DNA of 10,354 nt, taken from positions 1 through 10,354 of the forward strand of contig CANQUR010000051.1 in assembly GCA_947627075.1 (NCBI GenBank), given 5' to 3'. Shown here in pieces: positions 6,360 to 10,354 of the stretch. The stretch is from an uncultured Clostridia bacterium (GTDB lineage: Bacteria; Bacillota; Clostridia; Christensenellales; Pumilibacteraceae). The position numbers were made by a program, and so were the translations under genes. Each line of letters opens with the position of its first letter. Position 1 is the first letter of the stretch. The notes below the pieces were generated by a model. The model was not told the origin of the DNA. It saw only the letters and a program-made list of their open reading frames with translations, and ran no database searches.

Positions 6360-6692
6360 ATGAAAAAGTTAAGTTTTGTTCTTGCTCTTACTCTTGCAGT
6401 CGCTATGCTTGCTCTCACCGCTTGCGGCGCAAAAAAGCCTGCCGATTTGAAAGCAAAGTATGAGAAAAACGGCTATTCGGTAAATCTTACCGAAATGGAT
6501 GACGACACTGCAATTTTAACTGCATCAAAAGGCATTACAAATACCGTTACGATCACTTGGTTTGCTAACGAAGATGATGCAAAGAAAGCGGAAGAAACTG
6601 CAAAAAACAACAATCTTTTGAATACTACCATTTACAGAAGCGGTAAAATGGTTGCTATTGGTTCGGAAGAAGCAGTAAAGCTTGCTAAATAA
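6360..6692 (+). CDS. small putative lipoprotein of unknown function
   Basis: I do not recognise a named family. The 110-residue product starts with a lipoprotein signal peptide: MKK, a hydrophobic stretch to about residue 18 and a lipobox LTAC with the lipidated cysteine at C22. The mature part is about 89 residues, small and rich in Lys, Asp and Glu. Its predicted order of alternating strands and helices (for example a strand at TVTITWF, a helix at DDAKKAEETAKNN, a strand at GKMVAIGS) suggests a compact alpha/beta domain on the outer face of the membrane. It has a near-consensus promoter, an AAGGAGG ribosome site and its own terminator, and it prefers T-ending codons such as GCT and CTT. Together these suggest a well-expressed single-gene unit. 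It is the only plus-strand gene between two long minus-strand runs and shares its control region with spoIIE. Confidence 0.85.
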   Translation: MKKLSFVLALTLAVAMLALTACGAKKPADLKAKYEKNGYSVNLTEMDDDTAILTASKGITNTVTITWFANEDDAKKAEETAKNNNLLNTTIYRSGKMVAIGSEEAVKLAK

Positions 6693-6711
6693 TTACTCAC
6701 TTCAAAAGGGA

Positions 6712-6745
6712 AACGACGCTATCACACAAATAGCGCCGTTTTTTT
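6712..6745 (+). terminator. terminator between convergent genes, probably bidirectional
   Basis: AACGACGCTAT (6712-6722) pairs with ATAGCGCCGTT (6730-6740) over 11 positions with one A-C mismatch, followed directly by a T run to 6745. It lies 20 bases after the lipoprotein stop. In the minus-strand RNA the mismatch becomes a G-U pair, so the stem is unbroken, and it is followed by TTTCCCTTTT after the flavodoxin-like gene. It can therefore serve both convergent transcripts. Confidence 0.85.
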
Positions 6746-6766
6746 ATGTCGTCGGTCGTTTAAGCT

Positions 6767-7231
6767 TTATTCTTTTATGCTTGCCGCAAGCTCTCTTATT
6801 TCCTTGTCGAGGATACGCGGTTTAGACAATCCGTCCTTTTTTCTCCCCTCAATGAAGCTCTCTATAGCATATTTTTTGAATCGCTTCGCCTTTGACGCGT
6901 CGAGTTCACCCCATACATAACGAATATCATTTGCAAAAGGCGCTTCCTCGCGCATTCTCTGGATATGACTTTCTTGTGCCTCGATCTCTGCTCCGCAAAT
7001 ATATATGTATAGCGGTTTATCCGCCTTTTTTACAGCTTTGAGCCACTTGAAAAAGCGCTTGTTGAACTTATTGAATCTTATATTTGTACCCAGCACGATA
7101 ATATCGTATTCTTTTATGTCGCGTTTTTCCTTGCCCTCTATCACCGCTCCGCTCACAAGTTCTCCGAGTTTTCTTCCCGCCTTAAGCGTAGCCCCGAATT
7201 CGCCGCAAGCCACTATCAAAATGTTATTCAT
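6767..7231 (-). CDS. flavodoxin-like protein
   Basis: The 154-residue product looks like a small cytoplasmic flavodoxin-fold protein of the Flavodoxin_5/HemG-like group, expected to bind FMN. The first strand NILIVAC is followed by a loop GEFGATLKAG (10-19) in the phosphate-binding position. DIIVLGTNIRFNKFNKRFFKWLK (43-65) matches the group's second flavin loop and helix. PLYIYICG (73-80) is the central strand, and YVWGELDASKAKRFKKYAIESFI (105-127) matches the conserved G-x-LD segment. The phosphate loop is atypical, with one Thr instead of the usual Ser/Thr-rich T-x-T-x-T, so flavin binding is inferred. Its physiological partner is unknown. The start overlaps the truA stop by eight bases, and AAGGTGG (7247-7241) lies nine bases upstream. 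It is the last gene of the ecf-truA operon. Confidence 0.75.
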   Translation of the reverse strand: MNNILIVACGEFGATLKAGRKLGELVSGAVIEGKEKRDIKEYDIIVLGTNIRFNKFNKRFFKWLKAVKKADKPLYIYICGAEIEAQESHIQRMREEAPFANDIRYVWGELDASKAKRFKKYAIESFIEGRKKDGLSKPRILDKEIRELAASIKE

Positions 7232-7955
7232 TTTTATATTCCACCTTGAATAAATAAAGTCCTTCGGCGGGCGCTACGGGAGCAAAAGTCGCATTACGAT
7301 CCAAAAGTTGCGTTATATCGTCGTAGCCCATCTCGCCTTTGCCTACTTTAATAAGCGCGGCGGCGATCTTTCGCACCATGTTGTACAGAAATCCGTCGGC
7401 GCTCACCGAAATTATAATAAAACCGTCCTTGCGTTTTACCTCGATATCCGTTATCGTTCTGACAGTGGTCGAAGTTTCGGAGCCCGTGCTCATGAATGCG
7501 GCGAAATCGTGCTTGCCCACAAAAGCTTTCGCAACTCTGTTCATTTGCGAGGCGTTGAGTTTTCCGCTGACTTTTGTCGCCTTTTTACGCAAAAGAGCGC
7601 TGTCCACCTCGCTTTCGTATATGACATACTTATATGTCTTGTTCTTTGCGCTAAAGCGTGCATGAAAACTTTCATCTGCTTTTTCCGCTTTGATAATGCG
7701 AATATCGGGCGGAAGATAGTAATTGAGCGCGCCCGCGTACTTTGAGCCGAGATCTTTTTCGACGTCGAAATGCGCCACTTGTCCCAGCGCATGAACGCCA
7801 GCGTCCGTCCTGCCGCTCGCCGTCACTCGTGCTTTTTCGCCCGTAGCCTTTTCGATTGCCTCTTCAAGCTCGGATTGAACAGTACGTAAACCCGGCTGAA
7901 ATTGCCAACCGCAAAAGTTCGATCCATCGTATTCTATCATTAGTTTTATTCTCAT
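7224..7955 (-). CDS. truA: tRNA pseudouridine(38-40) synthase
   Basis: TruA converts uridines 38, 39 and 40 of the tRNA anticodon arm to pseudouridine. The N-terminal MRIKLMIEYDG-x-x-F-x-GWQ is the family hallmark. The catalytic aspartate is D51 in ASGRTDAGVHA. KTYKYVIY carries the conserved active-site tyrosine, DGFLYNMVRKI is the conserved C-terminal motif, and the protein ends near APAEGLYLFKVEY. I chose the ATG at 7955 (243 residues). It begins exactly at the hallmark and overlaps the ecfT stop as ATGA. A TTG at 7985 would add ten residues unlike any TruA and has no ribosome site. The chosen ATG also lacks a Shine-Dalgarno sequence, so translation is probably by coupling to ecfT. Location after ecfT is the usual Firmicutes order. 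Confidence 0.95.
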   Translation of the reverse strand: MRIKLMIEYDGSNFCGWQFQPGLRTVQSELEEAIEKATGEKARVTASGRTDAGVHALGQVAHFDVEKDLGSKYAGALNYYLPPDIRIIKAEKADESFHARFSAKNKTYKYVIYESEVDSALLRKKATKVSGKLNASQMNRVAKAFVGKHDFAAFMSTGSETSTTVRTITDIEVKRKDGFIIISVSADGFLYNMVRKIAAALIKVGKGEMGYDDITQLLDRNATFAPVAPAEGLYLFKVEYKNE

Positions 7956-8857
7956 AATATCGTAAGCACAATTTGATACAGCCAAGACGCAACGCCGAAG
8001 TAGTTATAAATAAACATGAGTACTACGAAAAAGACTGCCAATAGAACAAAAAAAGCGGCAAAGTCGCGAAACGACAATTTCATGACCTTCATTCGCGTTC
8101 TTCCCTTTGCGCCGCGATAGCACCTCGAATCCATTGCATAAGCGAGCTCGTCCGCTCGGCGGAAAGACGAAATGAGCAGCGGCACCAAAACGGGTATGAG
8201 CGCCTTTGCCCTTTTGAAAACATTGCCGCTGTCAAAGTCCGCGCAACGCGCCTTTTGCGCATTCTTTATCTTGTCCGTCTCCTCTATGAGCGTGGGGATA
8301 AGCCTTAAAGCTATGCTCATGATTATGGCTATATCATGAACGGGAACTTTTATATAGCTTAACGGTTTAAGCAACCTCTCTATTCCGTCTGTGAGTTCTA
8401 CGGGCGTAGTGGTCAAAGTGAGTAGCGACGGACCGAGCACGAGCAAAAACAGCCTTATTGCCATAGTCAATGCGCTTATAATGCCTTCGAGCGATACGCT
8501 TATTATACCCGACTTAAAATATATGTGCGTCGCCTGTCCGCCATAAAACAAAAGCATGATTATCGCCGTAAACAGTACGAGTATAATGACCGCCTTTATG
8601 CTTTTGAGCACCTTCATAAGCGGAACGCGGCTGAAGATCACCGCAACAGTCAAAAATAAAAATATTACTAAATATGCCGCCGCAGTCCTTACCGTATAAT
8701 TTCCGAGCGAAATCCCGCTTTTGAGCGCGGAATCGACCGTAGGCACCAAAAACAGCAATACGATGTATGCCAAAACAAATACGATCTTTGCCCTTGCGTC
8801 CATTCGATGAATGACCGATTTTGTCGGATAATATTGTCCAAAAGAAACGTCACGCAT
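7952..8857 (-). CDS. ecfT: ECF transporter transmembrane protein EcfT
   Basis: EcfT is the membrane scaffold of group II energy-coupling factor transporters. It links the ATPases EcfA1/EcfA2 to exchangeable S components for vitamins or metal ions. The 301-residue protein has the usual N-terminal G-x-Y-x-P-x-x-S-x-x-H-x-x-D-x-R-x-K motif (residues 7-24) and several membrane helices. The two coupling helices carry QKARCADFDSG (201-211) and AMDSRCYRGA (241-250), the X-R-X motifs that contact the ATPases. A final helix lies at about 265-290. The first motif reads A-R-C where A-R-G is usual. The start overlaps the ecfA2 stop by eight bases, with AAAGGAG (8870-8864) six bases upstream. No S component is encoded in the window, as expected for shared ECF modules. 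Confidence 0.95.
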   Translation of the reverse strand: MRDVSFGQYYPTKSVIHRMDARAKIVFVLAYIVLLFLVPTVDSALKSGISLGNYTVRTAAAYLVIFLFLTVAVIFSRVPLMKVLKSIKAVIILVLFTAIIMLLFYGGQATHIYFKSGIISVSLEGIISALTMAIRLFLLVLGPSLLTLTTTPVELTDGIERLLKPLSYIKVPVHDIAIIMSIALRLIPTLIEETDKIKNAQKARCADFDSGNVFKRAKALIPVLVPLLISSFRRADELAYAMDSRCYRGAKGRTRMKVMKLSFRDFAAFFVLLAVFFVVLMFIYNYFGVASWLYQIVLTIL

Positions 8858-9698
8858 CTTTCGCTCCTTTTGCCTTGAGTATTTCTTCTACAAGGCTTTG
8901 CTCGTCGCTCGCGTGAATATCCAATCCCCGTTCGCGTAACAAATACGATATATATGCGGGCGTAGGCAATCTTAAGCCGAGTTTTTGAATTATCTCCTCT
9001 TGTCCGAAAAGCTCAAAAGGAGTAAATACGCCCTCGAGCTTACCGTTTCCCAATACGGCAATGCGATTGCAATATTCGGAAATTTCGTCCATATTGTGCG
9101 AGATCATGACTATAGTCGGGCATTCCGACTTTATATGTTTTACAAGTTCGAGGATCTCTCTTTTGCCGCGCGGATCAAGCCCTGCGGTTGGCTCGTCGAG
9201 CACGAGTATTTCGGGCTTCATGGCAAGCACGCCGGCAAGCGCGGCCCTACGCATCTGTCCGCCACTCAATTCAAACGGCGACCTGTCCTTTATTTTTTCG
9301 TAATCAAGTCCCACAAGACGGATAGCGTCCTCGACTCGCTTTTTTATCTCACCGTCGTTAAGCCCGAGATTTTTCGGACCGAATCCGACGTCGCGCTCCA
9401 CCGTTTCGTCAAAGAGTTGATATTCTGGGTATTGAAAAACCATGCCCACCTTGCTGCGTAGCTGCTTGTAATCGTATTTGCCCGTCAGGTCTATGCCGTT
9501 TACCGTCAAACTGCCTTCCATAAGCTTTATAAGTCCGTTAAAGTGACTTATTAGCGTGCTCTTTCCACTGCCCGTATGCCCGATTATGCCGAAAAAGTCC
9601 CCGTCGTTTATCGTCATTGTAATGCCGTCGAGGGCGACCCTTTCGAAAGGTGTACGCGGAGAATAGACATATCTTAAATCTTTTATAACGATCGACAT
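8850..9698 (-). CDS. ecfA2: ECF transporter ATPase EcfA2
   Basis: This is one of the two ATP-hydrolysing subunits of the ECF module, forming a heterodimer with EcfA1 on the inner face of the membrane. In its 282 residues are Walker A GHTGSGKST (40-48), Q-loop VFQYPEYQLF (Q89), signature LSGGQ (144-148), Walker B LVLDEPTAGLDP (E169 catalytic) and the switch histidine H201 in ISHNMDE. The QYPEYQLF form of the Q-loop and the sequence TAGLDP after Walker B are typical of EcfA2 rather than EcfA1. A C-terminal extension (225-282) is family-typical. The start overlaps the end of ecfA1 by 16 bases, with GGAGG (9707-9703) only four bases upstream. All catalytic residues are intact. Confidence 0.95.
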   Translation of the reverse strand: MSIVIKDLRYVYSPRTPFERVALDGITMTINDGDFFGIIGHTGSGKSTLISHFNGLIKLMEGSLTVNGIDLTGKYDYKQLRSKVGMVFQYPEYQLFDETVERDVGFGPKNLGLNDGEIKKRVEDAIRLVGLDYEKIKDRSPFELSGGQMRRAALAGVLAMKPEILVLDEPTAGLDPRGKREILELVKHIKSECPTIVMISHNMDEISEYCNRIAVLGNGKLEGVFTPFELFGQEEIIQKLGLRLPTPAYISYLLRERGLDIHASDEQSLVEEILKAKGAKDA

Positions 9699-10354
9699 AT
9701 TTCCTCCGCAAGTTCCTCGGGCGTAAATACTTCGCCTATATCCATGCCTCTTTCGCGTAATTTCTTCGCTATCCTCACTGCGGGAGGCGCATTAAGTCCC
9801 TTTTGTTCGAGCAACGGATCGAGTAAGACCTCTTTGCCTCCGCTCAAAACGAGCTCTCCGTCGTCCATGACGAAGATCTTGTCGGCAAGCGCGGCTTCAT
9901 CCATAAAGTGCGTTATCATTATGACCGTCATTTTTTCTTCGCGATTGAGCTTGCAAACAATATCCATTATCTCTTTTTTGCCTATCGGATCGAGCATAGA
10001 GGTAGATTCGTCGAGTATCATCGCTCTCGGCTTTATGGCAAGCACACCCGCTATCGCAATGCGTTGTTTTTGCCCGCCGCTGAGTCTGAACGGCGCACCC
10101 TCGCGATATTCGTACATATCCACGCATTTGAGCGCCCAATCCACCCTTTGCCTTATCTCCTTCGGATCGAGCCCGAGGTTTTCGGGTCCGAACGCTATAT
10201 CGTCCTCTATTATGGTTGCTACCATTTGGTTGTCGGGATTTTGAAAGACCACGCCTACGGTTTTTCTTATATCAAAAAGCGAACTCTTGTCCGCGGTACT
10301 CATGCCGTCAACAGTGACCGTTCCGCTCGAAGGGACGAGCAAGCCGTTTATAAG
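9683..10354 (-). CDS. ecfA1: ECF transporter ATPase EcfA1 (N-terminus outside window)
   Basis: This is the partner ATPase of EcfA2 in the ECF module. The frame is open to the window edge; the visible part begins LINGLLVPSSGTV, which follows the Walker A helix, so Walker A itself and the start codon lie outside. Counting from the first visible codon, there are Q-loop VFQNPDNQMV (Q38), signature LSGGQ (91-95), Walker B AMILDESTSMLDP (E116) and switch histidine H149 in MITHFMDEA. The QNPDNQ Q-loop and DESTSMLDP are typical of EcfA1. The C-terminal EVFTPEELAEEICRSL is also EcfA-like. Shared overlaps show that ecfA1, ecfA2, ecfT, truA and the flavodoxin-like gene are one operon whose promoter is beyond the right edge. 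Confidence 0.93.
   Translation of the reverse strand, partial: LINGLLVPSSGTVTVDGMSTADKSSLFDIRKTVGVVFQNPDNQMVATIIEDDIAFGPENLGLDPKEIRQRVDWALKCVDMYEYREGAPFRLSGGQKQRIAIAGVLAIKPRAMILDESTSMLDPIGKKEIMDIVCKLNREEKMTVIMITHFMDEAALADKIFVMDDGELVLSGGKEVLLDPLLEQKGLNAPPAVRIAKKLRERGMDIGEVFTPEELAEEICRSL

Noticed and set aside
7956..7985. Longer truA start at TTG 7985
   Set aside because: The extra ten residues do not resemble TruA, no ribosome site precedes it, and the ATG at 7955 gives the standard N-terminus and an ATGA overlap.
1..10354. CRISPR arrays, tRNA or rRNA genes, IS elements, attachment sites, riboswitches
   Set aside because: I looked for regular repeats, cloverleaf-like runs, transposase motifs and long structured leaders and found none. 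Intergenic space is short except at 1694-1943 and 6122-6359, and the ecf operon leader is outside the window.

Overview
The window looks like chromosomal DNA of a spore-forming (or formerly spore-forming) member of the Firmicutes, probably a Clostridia-type anaerobe. The evidence is a near-complete SpoIIE sporulation phosphatase, a strict-anaerobe-type rubrerythrin, a Firmicutes-style ecfA1-ecfA2-ecfT-truA block, AAGGAGG-type ribosome binding sites and sigma-A-type promoters. I cannot name a genus. I see no phage, IS, integrase, CRISPR array, tRNA or rRNA. The content is mostly housekeeping, with a few unknown genes and unusual control regions.

Layout, left to right. (1) 2-352 (+): C-terminal end of an NhaC-type Na+/H+ antiporter, closed by a rho-independent terminator at 367-402. 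(2) 401-1693 (-): an isolated AAA ATPase of the AAA_14/DUF4143 type. It has a near-perfect promoter of its own and visibly more AT-rich DNA than its neighbours, so it is probably an accessory gene. (3) 1944-6121 (-): a tight run reading spoIIE, a small unknown three-helix membrane protein, a ROK-family sugar kinase and rubrerythrin. The last three are joined by 4- and 14-base overlaps. A perfect sigma-A promoter lies just after spoIIE, so these three can be expressed independently of it. (4) 6122-6359: a 238-bp divergent control region between spoIIE (-) and a small lipoprotein (+). It has two promoters, several Spo0A-box-like sites and a pair of direct repeats. (5) 6360-6692 (+): a small lipoprotein of unknown function, closed by a hairpin at 6712-6745 that probably works in both directions. 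(6) 6767-10354 (-): ecfA1 (5' end outside the window), ecfA2, ecfT, truA and a flavodoxin-like protein. Every junction overlaps by 4-16 bases, which indicates one translationally coupled operon.

How the genes work together. EcfA1, EcfA2 and EcfT form the shared energizing module of a group II ECF transporter for vitamins or metals; the substrate-binding S components are encoded elsewhere. TruA modifies tRNA anticodon arms. SpoIIE would dephosphorylate SpoIIAA to activate sigma-F in the forespore. The ROK kinase and rubrerythrin serve sugar phosphorylation and peroxide detoxification.

The least explained parts are the leaderless-looking promoter/start at about 3848-3883, the spoIIE/lipoprotein intergenic region, the small lipoprotein, and the unknown membrane protein after spoIIE. 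I did not find a convincing new multi-gene system.
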